This document shows, in pieces, positions 54,550 through 64,000 of a stretch of DNA of 64,000 bases. The translations under genes and the position numbers were made by a program. Origin of the DNA: Gracilaria domingensis (taxonomy: Eukaryota > Rhodophyta > Florideophyceae > Gracilariales > Gracilariaceae); NCBI GenBank assembly GCA_022539475.1, contig VCMS01000041.1, forward strand, positions 124,001 through 188,000, read 5' to 3'. The notes below the pieces were generated by a model. It ran no database searches and was not told the DNA's origin. It saw only the letters and a list, made by a program, of their open reading frames with translations. How positions within the stretch are numbered: the first letter of the stretch is position 1; every line of letters starts with the position of its first letter.

Positions 54550-56729
54550 TGTCTCTGTTCCGCGCGGCTCGAGCAGTGACGAATGAACTGAACGAGAAAG
54601 AGTCGATGGAAGTGTTCCTGAAACGCGAAGTCAGTCTTTCTGCTCCATCGAATGAAGATGACGTTGAAGACCCAGACAACAACGCAGCTGTGTATCAGTT
54701 CCTTTTGGGACAAGTTGTGAACTTCAACACATTGCCGCGTGTTCGGAGCAGGACGAGCTCAATTAGAACTGCCACGACTTCCGTTCAGAATCGATTGTGG
54801 ACGATGCTCAAGGTAATTCCGCCCCCCGCACCAGTGAAGCAGTCCGTGACGAAGAGGAGGACTCCCGCTGCTGCTGCTGCAACATCTGCCAGTGAAGAAG
54901 GGGAGCCGCGAAGAAGTGCACGAGAACGGGCGCAGGTGAGTTATAGGGAAATTGAGCACGGCCGAAATCGAGGTGCCATAGAAGTTCTGGATAGCTCTGA
55001 AGAAGAACAGCGGGCTCCGCCGAGGAAGAAACGGAGAAAGAATTTCACACAACATATGAGATCTACTCTGAGCAGCATGACACCGGATGACCTGATGTCT
55101 CAACTAAATGAACATGTGCTGAGAGGAAGGTCGATGACGGTTCAGTTCGTGGCATTGGAAGAGGGAGCGAATGCAGAGAACGCAGGCAGTTCTGCATTTG
55201 TGGATGACGAAGAGCTTCTTTCTGTGACAGTTCCACGGGTTGTCCCCGTCGAGAAAGATGCTGCGCCAGACGATCAGCAAGAGACAGATTGGGGGTCTTT
55301 TGATGACGAGTTACCTACAGCTCTTCCGGAATCTGAAGAGCACGGACTTGTTCGAGGAGACCCATATGATGGCCAATCGAACCCATCATGGTGCGGGTAT
55401 GTCAAACTGAGACCGCAGAACTGGCAAGGAAAGAACGTAATTGAGCACAAGGACACCTGGCTCAGAGTCATTCACTTGCCGAAGGCACATAAGTCGGAGC
55501 TGCTAAGTGTCTCAGAACTCAGAGATGTACACCATCTTGTGTTTTGGCACGCTGCAAGGGCTGAACATCGCCTACGGGCGGAGACATTTGGTATGCAGTA
55601 TCCTCGTACTCGGTGGACAGGTATGGATGATGAAGAGGGGCTGTGGGTTGCTGCGAAGGAGCATGACAAATTTGGGCAAATGTTCTTCGCCCAAATCCAG
55701 GCTGAGCTAAGGCAGAATGGATTTTGCGTGCTTGATGGCTTTACGATGGATAATTGTGTCCCTAAATGGGATGAGTTGGAAGAAGTTTGGGAGTTCGGAG
55801 ATGTGTCAGGGAAGTTGGTAGACTCCTTCGAGAATGGTTATGGAGCGATGCCGGATATACCGAAAGAGGAGGAACAGAAATCGTTTGTTCAAATCATTAA
55901 CGATGATGAAGGATGGAACGACGGGAGAGATGGAACATTTGAGGGGAGAGTGATGTCGACAGGTTGGGGTACGGTGGAGAAGCCGGAGAATAATGGGGAG
56001 CTCAGGTGGGTTGTAAGGGCGCGTGCTTTACTTGATGTTCGAATGGGTACAATTGCTGCGGCTTTGGGACTATGGGACAATGAAAGGGAAGTTATGAAGA
56101 TGTACACTGCGAAAACTCGTGCTAGATTTCTGGGGACCACGTGGAAGTGCAAGCGCCAGACGCTGCACACCGACTTCAGTGGTCTGACTACAAAGGAAAC
56201 GATGAATACTGGTAACTACAGGTACTTTGTAATGGCCTCTGAGAAAGAGGGCTTTTCTCTCTGGGTGAGCCCTGAAAGCCATCAACTGGTGAGGATGAAC
56301 AACCAACAACTGCAAGCGATGTCAGAGGTGTATCCAGCCAAGATGATAATCATCCCTCCGTACTCTATATTCGTGGGACGTGGTGATGTGACACATGCTG
56401 GAGCAAGTGGGAAGGACAAGGTGGATAGGCCTGAGTCCATGGATTTGCTGGTTAGATACCACATGTACATGGTCCCAGAGGGCTACGCACTACCTGATGC
56501 TGTTCATCGGGTACGGGATTTCCGACCCATGTTTGTCAATGGTGACGAGGAGAAGGAGGCGGAGGATGAACTGTTGTCCGATAAGGAGGGTGGGGCGGTT
56601 GACATGGAAGAAGACAAAGTGGTCTTGGAGGTTGGTGTGGAAGCGAAGGCTGGTAGAACCGAAGTGCTCGAGAGCAGTAGTGATGACGATTTGCCAATAA
56701 TGAGGCTGCGAGCGCATCGAACTGGATGA
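54550..56729 (+). CDS. 2-oxoglutarate/Fe(II)-dependent dioxygenase-like protein
   Basis: A 726-codon intact frame, counted from GTG 54,549. There is no in-frame ATG at its start, so it is likely entered by splicing (acceptor 'tagagcag' at 54,542-54,549). Residues 1-330 are charged and low-complexity, with SARERAQ and a basic patch PRKKRRKN. The catalytic domain spans about 380-660: a GFCVLDGF entry (PhyH/P4H style), metal-binding H540-T-D542 (QTLHTDF) and H616 (GDVTHAG), and R636 (LLVRYHMY) placed to bind 2-oxoglutarate. The double-stranded beta-helix core lies between (FVMASEKEGFSLWVSP, MIIIPPYSIFVGRGD). The C-terminus is acidic. Such enzymes hydroxylate or demethylate proteins, nucleic acids or small molecules. 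Beside a DNA methyltransferase and a ParB-like gene, a nucleic-acid substrate is attractive but unproven. Absent from the short unit. Confidence 0.7.
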
Positions 56730-57051
56730 GATGATTAGTAAGTTAAGAGTGTCTTGCGAGTATTAAGATTAATATATTATTGTAAGACTATACATATGAA
56801 CATGAAAAAGGTGCGGCAGGCTGGTAATTGAACAAATGTCATATGTCTCTCGTCCGGTTGCGTCTAATGGGAACATGCTCGGTATCGTCAACATCATTGG
56901 TGACACCACTGGTATGGCATTTGATATCGCAATTGAACATGAAGCTTTCTACCACTTCTGAAACTGCACTTAAGGTTGGTTTCAAGAGAAGTATGAAGAT
57001 GAGATGTCTATGCAGTACCTGTCTATGCCGGACTTCTAGCAGTATGCCCCA

Positions 57052-57464
57052 CAAGAAAGTTTTTCATTTTTGTGAGTGCAAATGGAGTGCATCTTTCGGG
57101 GTGTTTAGCCTCCAACTGCACTCCGCCTGTACGCCATCCGCGTTCCAATGTGAAACCCTTGGAAGGGCATTTTAATTTTTTAATAATTTATTTCATTATT
57201 GTGAGTGCGCGTGGAGTGCAAACTGAGATCGTGGGGGGCGAAGTACGGACAATGTGGGCGCAGATGGAGTGCAACGTGTATCTCGTGCACTCCAAGTGCA
57301 CTCCATGTGCTTAGCGGCCGTCCTCCAATGTGACACCGCGAAATTAGGCTGCAATCGCTCATTGCACGCACCCAATGCTTCATCCGTTTGGCATCCATGT
57401 ATCATCCACTGGTGCCATCCAACCTCAAATTGCACTCCCATTTTTCCAAAAATTTCTCATAGGG
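57052..57464. repeat. MITE-like repeat A, copy 2
   Basis: Second copy of the repeat at 3,605-4,017. It runs from 'caagaaagtttttcattttt' to 'ttttccaaaaatttctcatagg'. It lies between the dioxygenase gene and the HAD gene and supplies the upstream part of the open frame that enters the HAD gene, which is therefore not the gene's own start. Confidence 0.65.
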
Positions 57465-58321
57465 ATGGTGACTGTATCAGGAAAAATGGCAAAGGAACAG
57501 AGAGAGGGTTGGCGGAAATTTCACCCAATATCTTGTCTAAGTTCATATATGCAGAAGGTTACAGTATATATAGTTCAGTTGATGGAACGTTGAGAAGAGA
57601 GGGAAAGTCAATTCCCGAAGAAGTTGTGAAGTGTACGAAGTTCATTGACGAACGTGTTGGTTTCGGACTTGTTATAGGGGGTGATGTGGGCGATGTGGAG
57701 GGGAAAATGGAAGGACTCGGAGATTATAAGTTTCGTGTGTCGGCGAATCATGGAGCTTTAATCCGCTTCTCTGACGACAGAGAAATTAAGGCTACATTCA
57801 ATGATCACACTCTTGACCACACTGACGGACTACTGTTCCTGGCAAGGGATTTGAATAGGAGGCATGGTATTGTGAATGATGATGAGAAACCGTTCGTGGA
57901 GAGCAGAAATGATACTGGCATTCCCAATTTCGTGTGCAACAAACTGTGGCAGTGGAGAGAAGAAGTGGATTCTGCTATTTTGGACCTGTTGAAAAAGATG
58001 GATGCGTTTGTTATCTATCCCGGCGATAGAAGTTGCAAGATTTTGGACAAAAGAGACACAAAAGGAAGCGGAGGAGCAAATCTTGTGGATATTGAACAGA
58101 GATTTATTGATGCGGATGACGTTGTGACGTTCGGAAGTGCTTTGGGCGACGATCCTTTGTATGAGGTAGGCGTGTACGGCGTTCACGTCAAAGAAGAGTG
58201 TATCCCGCCTGGAGTACACAACCTGTTCGAAAGCGTGGAGGATGTGCATTCGAAAATTATGCTGGTGGCTCTATTGTACGGCTACGAGGAAAAGCAGTAC
58301 GATAAAACACACCAAGAATGA
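57465..58321 (+). pseudogene. HAD phosphatase paralogue with altered nucleophile
   Basis: About 270 codons related to the gene at 16,934-17,806. The likely original start is MVTVSGKMAKEQ at 57,465, in a different frame from the body (shift near 57,490-57,520), so the N-terminus looks broken unless spliced. The body reads SPNILSKFIYAEGYSIYS, then SVDGTLRREG: the DxDGT nucleophile Asp is Ser (S-V-D-G-T). Motif II region is FGLVIGGDVGDV (the intact paralogue has ATGRD), and motif IV is FGSALGDDPLYEVGVYGVH against FGNASNDGPLYE. The rest is open to the TGA at 58,319-58,321. It is therefore catalytically dead as a phosphatase even if expressed. Tail to tail with the fragment at 58,377. Confidence 0.7.
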
Positions 58322-58376
58322 TAAAAGGGTATTGGGATGTATACGATCCTTTTATTAGTGAGATTTCATATCCTAA

Positions 58377-58943
58377 CTAAATATTAGGGACATCGTAGCA
58401 CTTAAAACAAATTTCGAGAGCATTTCTAAACCGTTGACACTTGCATTTTGTGTACCAGTACAGTTCTGCCACCCTTTTGATGGTCTCATGCACGTCTTTC
58501 ACCCCATCAACAAGATATGTTACCGCTGCTGGATCGTCGTCTCCCTTGAAATAAACTGCCATGGTTGCCATTTCATATAGAGGACCATCATTCGAAGCAT
58601 TTTGGAAAGCAACGATTGTATTTGTTCCGAATTGGGGGTCGTTTTCAACCAAGGGCAGCGCACTACTGTTTTTCGTCAAAAGAATGTCTCCTATGTCTCA
58701 GTTTTCATCTTGAGGGTACCCAACCAGGTTCGGAAAGGATGTCAAAACTTTTGAAACACCGGATTTAACTTCTGGTTTCCACTTCGACAGTCCATTGTAT
58801 GTGAAGTTAAGGACTCCACTGTCTTTTATAGTGCTCACAACTGCTTGTTGATGCTCTTCGTGAAGTCCGTGCGATTCATTTAATGAGAGTGCAAATCTCT
58901 CAAGTTCGGCTGCACATCTTTCGTAGCCTTCCCTGTTAAGGTC
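58377..58943 (-). pseudogene. HAD phosphatase gene fragment, 3' part
   Basis: Closely matches the 3' two thirds of 16,934-17,806 (SNDGPLYEMATMAVYFKGDD, KCKCQRFRNALEICFKC). A TGA near 58,696-58,698 replaces the Cys codon of the intact copy (DEN, stop). The 5' part, including DxDGT, is missing beyond 58,943, where transposase-like sequence takes over. Confidence 0.85.
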
Positions 58944-59221
58944 TTTCACTGCATTCACATTGATTCGAAAAGTCTTTGTATGACCCCAACAAAGAGTATT
59001 ATATTTACAACATACAATCCCTGCTTTACAGAATTTGTACATTGAGAAAACTTTCCTGTGTCCATAGTAAGTTTATGAATAGAGTGCGAAGCACAGCCAT
59101 AACACCACATAAATAGCTTCTTCTCGAGCAACTTAGACCTCACATCACGCAATATATTGCAGGAGTCTGGAATAAAACCAAAGCCTACCGTAATGCCTAC
59201 CAAAGTGTGAAGCGAAAACAA
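58944..59221 (-). pseudogene. hAT-family transposase fragment
   Basis: A minus frame fused to the broken HAD gene. It contains GFIPDSCNILRDVRSKLLEK and MWCYGCASHSIHKLTMDTG, resembling the hAT/DUF659 pattern in which a conserved '(C)CA-H-hNLL--D' block follows the second catalytic Asp. Too short for more than a tentative call. If right, a hAT insertion or rearrangement truncated the HAD gene here. Confidence 0.45.
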
Positions 59222-59283
59222 GGAAAGAATTGAAGAGAAAGAAGACTTTTATTCAAGCAGATGGGCGGCGATGGCCACGGGCT

Positions 59284-59649
59284 TTACGTCTCCAATAGAC
59301 GGGCCGCCAGGGCCCTGATGAAACGGCGAGAGGTCCGGAGGACCCGCACTAGGGCACCGTAGGCGCAACCCGTGGGGCGCCGCGAGCTCATGACGTCTTC
59401 CACACACCTGTACGCATTCTGCCAGCAAGCAATGTACTGCCGTGACAAGTGAAAGTTCGAAACTGAAGATGGCGGGGCACTTACGGCGGCATCGATGACA
59501 TGGGCGGCACGGAATTCGGAGGCAAATTCGAGGTCATCGTCGGCGGCCGGCTCAGTATTCACGTTGGTCACGGGCGCGGGGGTTAGAGAAGGCGGAGCGG
59601 AAATGTTGGGACGTGGCTGAGGGTGGTTGTGACAGTTGGACAGGTGCAA
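59284..59649 (-). CDS. Hypothetical protein or exon, about 120 residues
   Basis: A coding-like minus frame without an ATG at its beginning. Pro/Asn-rich start (PQPRPNISAPPSLTPAPV), then AADDDLEFASEFRAAHVIDA and RRFIRALAARLLET at the end. No family. The 29-bp tandem repeat lies just upstream. Could be the last exon of a small gene. Confidence 0.3.
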   Translation of the reverse strand: MHLSNCHNHPQPRPNISAPPSLTPAPVTNVNTEPAADDDLEFASEFRAAHVIDAAVSAPPSSVSNFHLSRQYIACWQNAYRCVEDVMSSRRPTGCAYGALVRVLRTSRRFIRALAARLLET

Positions 59650-59727
59650 GAAACTCTCACACTAATATACACGTGCAAATCATCCTGCTGAGATTGAAAG
59701 ACGTCACGGAAGCAGATGCCTAACCCC

Positions 59728-59850
59728 CGGTAAGCACTCTCAGCACTTGTAAGCACCGGTAAGCACTCTCAGCAATAGTAAGCAACGGTAAGCACTCTCA
59801 GCAATAGTAAGTCACGGTTGCACCCGCACCAATGGTAACCACGGTAAGCA
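59728..59850. repeat. 29-bp tandem repeat
   Basis: Three exact-period units starting at 59,728, 59,757 and 59,786: cggtaagcactctcagca then c/at(t/a)gtaagca. They are followed by a degraded continuation (cggttgcacccgcaccaatg, cggtaagcag) to about 59,850. Each unit contains 'ggtaagcactctcag'. Minisatellite, or clustered binding sites upstream of the minus-strand frame at 59,284-59,649. Confidence 0.8.
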
Positions 59851-61204
59851 GAACGCGCAATGAAATGCGTAATGACGAAGCAATGGAACAAAAGCAATAC
59901 GTAGAAATAATTGGAGTGTTGCGTAAAAATGTCTGATGGTTCTAAAACACTCCGAAGCGAATCCTAATTGGACGAAGACATTATTGCTCTCACAGATTCT
60001 CTTGAGATCGATCTAGGGAAGATATTTCTGGGCTCCCGTCGTGGACAGACTATCTGGAACCTTCTAAAAAGCTCGTCAGAAGGCTTCGAATGGCTAGAAA
60101 CGCCGGAGGAGAATCTAATAAGGGGCTAGTAGGGCGACAAAGTGTCTAGAAAGTTCTTGCGAGATGTGTAAAAATTAGAAAAACGTAGAAATAGTTTCTA
60201 CAATGTGCTCCTCTCAAAAAAAGCTAGAATAGAGGGTCGCAATCGTCTATATAAGCAGATTGGTATTCAAGTTGACTTTTCTTCGGTCCTCTCCAACCAT
60301 CCACCACACCCTCACATAAACAGCAAAACCTGCTGGCCAACCTTCCCCTCAAACTTTTCCTTCTTCTTCCCCTTAGTGTGGTGGGTTTCCACCAATCTAT
60401 ACCAGCTCTCTCTCGTCCGCTTCGTAGTTCCGGCCTTCCTTTCGTTTTTTTCTTTTTTTTCTTTTTGCCTACGTCCGGGGATTGGCTCCCATTATCTCCT
60501 CTCGTTATTTTCGAGCTCGTGTAGGAAGTTTGGCACGGCCTTTTGTCGTTTGAATCCTAGCTCGCGTTTGAAGTTTGATGCGGGTTTTAGCCGTCTCATT
60601 TCGAGTCTGTGTCTGAAATTTGGCCCATCCTCTAGCCGTTTGGTTTTGAATCTGTGTCTGGAGTTTGACGCAGATTTTAGCCAAATTGTTTCTAGTCCTC
60701 GTCTGGAGTTGGCGTGGGCATTAGTCGCTTTTTATTTGTTGCTTGTTCTATTGTGCACATCTGCGCATTGCCATTAATTTGGCTGGTACCCCCTGGCATT
60801 TCTGCTTTCTGTTGGGTTTGTGACCACCCGCGTTATTTTGTTACAAAAATGACGTCCACACAAAGTATCCAATCGTTGGTGACATTTTCGATCTTTGCGA
60901 CTGCATCAACTGGCTTGTCAGTCTTGAGATCAGACTTCAAATACTCCACCACCAACGGCGTTAGTGTATGTAGTATGACGTTTGACACAGATTTAGAACG
61001 TTTGTTCGTTACTCCGTCGATTCCAATCACTCCGCCGTTTTTCATCTTAATCTGTTGTACCACTGTCAACAAACTCGAGAAGGGGTTGGTTGATGGTGCC
61101 AACCGAAGAACACGGGTTCCTCGGGTGTCCACAGGGACTGGCGAAGAGGACAGAGCGCTAGCGTACTGACACAGGTTAGCAGTGTAAACAGTTTACTGTT
61201 GCGA
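59851..61204. other. Pyrimidine-rich region with about 60-bp tandem repeat
   Basis: 60,330-60,480 is T/C-rich. 60,540-60,715 holds about three diverged units of roughly 60 bp (gtttgaatcctagctcgcgt, gtctcatttcgagtctgtgt, gtttggttttgaatctgtgt). An open frame spans it but reads as repeated hydrophobic/Ser strings, so I do not call a gene. The part from about 60,800 to 61,204 sits where the 3' end and LTR of the Copia element should be; no paired LTR is visible in the window. Confidence 0.4.
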
Positions 61205-61810
61205 CTATACTAATCCTAGCAGGAAGGAGAAGCACAATTGTTGTGCATCCTGCCATCTTGGATAGATAGAAAAATGCGGCGTAGACGATATCGTTAAAAG
61301 TCCCGCGCAAATATCGAGACTGTCAATAACACTCGCCATTTTTTTTACGTCTAGGCTGCGAATGATCCAATGCAGCACAGAGATGTTGCAATATCCTGTG
61401 TCAAACAGCTCTTCAAGTGGCAAACAAATACCATTCTTCGTGATTCCGTCGGATGGATTGTCCGTTCCGAGTATCCATCCAATGTTGCTTATTCCTATGT
61501 TGTGATACGCTTCACGAGCGGCCTTAATATCCAACATAAGACGTTTTTCCGTGGTAGTGGTGCTTTTGAAAATAGACTTGGAAACAGAGTCGCTGTCCGT
61601 AAGCATAACGAGCGGAATGTCCTGTCCAATCATTGACTCGAGCTCACGCTTCAGTAGAAAACCGAAATGAAAAGCATCACAAAAGGAGTAGAGCTCGGCT
61701 TCCATGGTTGAGCGAACGCGTCTTCGACTTTTGTAGCTATTGTACAGAATCACATTGTGCAAAGCAGAATCATCAACAAGACAGATTAAATATCCAAGTT
61801 GAGAATGCAA
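61205..61810 (-). pseudogene. Copia RNase H
   Basis: Typical Copia RNase H: STMEAELYSFCDAFHFGFLL, LVMLTDSDSVSKSI, TTTEKRLMLDIKAAREAY and ILGTDNPSDGITK. These match the E...D...D pattern with the 'AD-lTK' end (here SDGITK). It digests the RNA strand during element replication. The frame is open and ends at 61,205. Confidence 0.8.
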
Positions 61811-61825
61811 CGGCGGTGTAGTTCA

Positions 61826-62823
61826 TCAAGAGCTGTCGCTATAGACTCGAATGCGCAGTTTGTTTCTGTCCAATCGATGCTGCAGTAAGCCGCGATGTGC
61901 AGTGGCACGTAAACAACGGGTGAGAGGATTAGTACTCTTAATGGCTTTCAAATTGAACTGCGGTTCGGTCACCTGAGCAAGCAGATGAACTGGAGCTGAT
62001 AAGTCGTGACTTTTGAGCATGAGCCACGCAACTTCTTGACGCTTTGATCGGAAGTCGGAGTAAGTGGCTTCGTGTCGCACTAGCTTGATCCGACTGGCGT
62101 ACGGCGTTTTATGAAACTTGTAACTGTCTTTCATCTGCTGTATTTCAATTCCGGCGAGCTTGAAATTGTTATACTCGCGTTTTTTCGAATCAAAGCGTGC
62201 TTCAGTCAAACGAGATTCGTGCTCGAAGTTTTTGTCACCGGTGCTAATGGTATCGTCAACGTACGATCATGTAACGCCAACAAGTTTGGTGTTAACAATC
62301 TTAAAGAACAAAGATAAGTTCCCTGCAGCAGGAGTCACGCACAAATCATGGCGCAGATGCTTAGTGAATGTTGAGTTCCAGTAACCAACAGAGTCACTCA
62401 GTCCATATAGGGTCTTGAGTAATTTCAGAAGTTGGTTCTCGGAGAGACAAAACTCTGCGATTGGTTTCACATAGATGTCTCGCATCAGTTTTTCTGCTGA
62501 TTGTAGGTAAGCTTGGGAAATATCCTGCGACCAAATAATAAATCCAAACAAAGCGGGAAGGGCGACGAGAACGCGTATTGACGATTGATTCAGAGTTGTA
62601 CCAGTGTGTACCAACAGGTTCTTTCGACGTCAGTGTGTCCTTGGGCGATAAAGCGAGTCTTACAAACTTCTTTGTCTGTATCCTTGTTTTTGATTGATAA
62701 CGCAAAGCGACCGCCGAGAATGTTGTGCGAGGTATTAGGGTCTAATTCCTCAGGACAGCAGATCTGATATACACCGCGTTTGGCAAGTGCGGCGAGTTCT
62801 TTCGCCTTCGCATCATCAAACAA
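61826..62823 (-). pseudogene. Copia reverse transcriptase
   Basis: Begins ELAALAKRGVYQICCPEEL, then NILGGRFALSIKNKDT and FIAQGHTD. The catalytic block SQDISQAYLQSAEKLMRDIY (about 62,510) and LLKLLKTLYGLSDSVGYW follow, then the second catalytic motif SYVDDTIS near 62,262-62,240. A TGA lies just before YVDD (about 62,266) and a frame change near 62,600. Otherwise well preserved, so the element is fairly young. Confidence 0.85.
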
Positions 62824-62938
62824 CTGTGTCTTCCCACGTTAGTGAGCAGGATGCAGTATATCTGGGAAATAAACCGTAGGGAGTGGTTTCGACCTAAAAT
62901 GCTACAGGCCTTCGAACAGTCGAGGAAGTTCACAATCG

Positions 62939-63988
62939 TTATACAGAGACGGGTCCGGTAGAATGTGGGCTATATCGGTCGATGTCCAAAGTAACAACTT
63001 TGTGAGCTGGTGTCACCACTTTGTATGGGCCATGCCATGCCCTGCTCTTTTCGTCGTAATGATTAACAACATGCCTTGGCCGTATGAGAGAGCGTGATGC
63101 GGGTGAAATTTTTGAGCGAAGCGCTTGCTGCACACGAAGTCGCGCTGTGATTGTCGCCATTTCCCTCCTTGCGGCATCGAGGGCACGCAGTCGGCTCTCT
63201 TGTTTCGGTACAGGAGATGAACCAAGTGGTAGGCGAGGGAGGGTTCCATTGACGAGCAAAGACGGGGCGAAACCTTCAGGTCCCATGGTGTAGTTCATAC
63301 CTTGGATGGCAAAACGTAAAGCAAGCTCTGGCTCTAGTCGTGGACATGAATGAATAACTGTGTTAAAAAGGCGCCGTAGTGGTGCGTGGTATCGTTCTCT
63401 AACTCCTAAGCTTTCTATGATTGGATCCCCGATAGTTGTAGCTCGATACCAAAGTCGGCGGTAGACTTCTCCCAGTACTTTGACGTAAACACAGAGCCTT
63501 GATCTGTTCTTATCTTGTCAGGCATTCCAGTGTAGGTTGTATGTAGCTCATGCCTCCAAAAAGAAATCCCAAATGTGTTCGGCACATTCTTCCTTGAAAA
63601 TCACTGCATTCTGGTAGTGCGTTTGTGTGTCGACGATATGAAGAACCGGTATGCGTTTGCGACGTTTCTAGAAAATGCACATGAGGTAGATGGCTATTTC
63701 TGGGTTGAAACGAATGTCGGTTTCAGGAATTGAGACACGGAATCGGGATGGTCCTAGGGAGTAGTGCTGACAAGATTTGCATTTCTTAGCAATGTCGCTC
63801 AGGTTTCGTTGGGTTTCGGTAGTGGTGTCTTTAGGTTCATCGCGTTTGAGAAGGTGGTACAGCTTTTGTGCACCGAGATGGAAGAAATGTTCGTGCAGTT
63901 CGAGCAGTTCTTTTCTTGTGAAAAGAATTTCTGAATTAATCCACTCTAAGACATATGACCATTCTTGTATTACAATGGTAGAGAGCAC
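62939..63988 (-). pseudogene. Copia integrase region
   Basis: Near 63,900 is the zinc-binding HHCC pattern: ELHEHFFHLGAQKLYHLL then KKCKSCQ. The catalytic core between 63,660 and 63,300 is broken across frames. The end reads MGPEGFAPSLLVNGTLPRLP, AWHGPYKVVTPAHKVVTLDI, the C-terminal region after the core. It inserts the cDNA into the genome in intact elements. Confidence 0.65.
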
Positions 63989-64000
63989 TTTGTGTTGTGA

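Larger units (their letters stand above)
39706..58943. mobile_element. Composite Plavaka-bearing unit, long copy with cargo
   Basis: Collinear with 8,791-17,500 but about 19.2 kb because it keeps two cargo blocks. Order: left subterminal region and hairpin; transposase (+); coiled-coil gene (-); methyltransferase-SET (-); inverted-repeat palindromic block; ParB-like and 2OG dioxygenase genes (+); repeat A; HAD gene (+); truncated HAD gene (-). The right limit at 58,943 is where hAT-like sequence replaces the HAD gene. Both copies contain parts of the convergent HAD pair, so host DNA is included and the homologous unit is larger than any single transposon. True transposon ends were not found. 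Confidence 0.65.
61205..64000 (-). mobile_element. Copia-type retrotransposon, 3' part, continues past the window
   Basis: Minus-strand order integrase, reverse transcriptase, RNase H, which is the Ty1/Copia order (integrase before RT). The internal region is nearly continuous from 63,988 to 61,205 with several stops and frameshifts. No gag is seen because the element runs off the right edge. Confidence 0.85.

Noticed and set aside
60205..60777. 190-codon open frame
   Set aside because: It spans a pyrimidine-rich tract and a tandem repeat; its protein is repeated hydrophobic strings produced by the repeat.
1..64000. CRISPR arrays, bacterial operons, rRNA and tRNA genes
   Set aside because: None seen; the tandem repeats lack the spacer pattern of CRISPR, and no cloverleaf or rRNA core was recognised by eye.

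Overview
This is eukaryotic nuclear DNA, densely packed with transposons and with few introns. My best guess is a florideophyte red alga of the Chondrus type. The reasons are compact host genes separated by decayed Gypsy, Copia, pogo, hAT and Plavaka/CACTA remnants, with no bacterial-style operons. The species is inference; no marker gene here proves it.

Layout. 0.3-1.9 kb: dead pogo/jerky transposase (minus). 2.0-3.1 kb: Gypsy leader/LTR fragment, a relative of the larger Gypsy remnant at 23.3-27.0 kb. 3.6-4.0 kb: the first of two copies of a 410-bp MITE-like repeat. 7.5-8.0, 22.6-23.0 and 34.3-34.8 kb: three copies of another repeat of 433-434 bp. 8.8-17.5 kb and 39.7-58.9 kb: two related copies of one composite unit. 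18.4-22.1 kb: a small host-gene island with a ketopantoate-reductase-like gene, a ribulose-phosphate 3-epimerase pseudogene, three tandem long hairpins and a coiled-coil gene. 27-39 kb: mostly unrecognised DNA, with a zinc-finger fragment, a 31-bp-stem hairpin, a decayed transposase-like gene of the DUF7869 type and an unrecognised decayed gene. 59-64 kb: a hAT fragment, a 29-bp tandem repeat and a large Copia element on the minus strand running off the window.

The composite unit is the main interest. The long copy (39.7-58.9 kb) carries, in order: a subterminal repeat/hairpin region; a Plavaka-type (CACTA superfamily) transposase (+); a coiled-coil gene (-) whose stop overlaps the transposase stop; a beta-class DNA amino-methyltransferase fused to a SET-like domain (-); a 2.1-kb block bounded by inverted repeats and full of nested palindromes with TTAGGG cores; a ParB/sulfiredoxin-fold gene followed by a 2-oxoglutarate/Fe(II) dioxygenase (+); and a convergent pair of HAD phosphatase genes. 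The short copy (8.8-17.5 kb) is the same unit with two internal gaps: one removes the coiled-coil and methyltransferase-SET genes, the other removes ParB-dioxygenase. The layout suggests a transposon carrying a DNA/chromatin-modification writer and a candidate modifier/eraser on either side of a palindromic control region. Whether all cargo moves together is not proven: I could not define both ends or a target-site duplication.

Most transposon genes here are broken. The intact-looking genes are the HAD phosphatase at 16.9-17.8 kb, the reductase-like gene at 18.4-19.3 kb, the coiled-coil gene at 21.2-22.1 kb and the 2OG dioxygenase frame at 54.5-56.7 kb.
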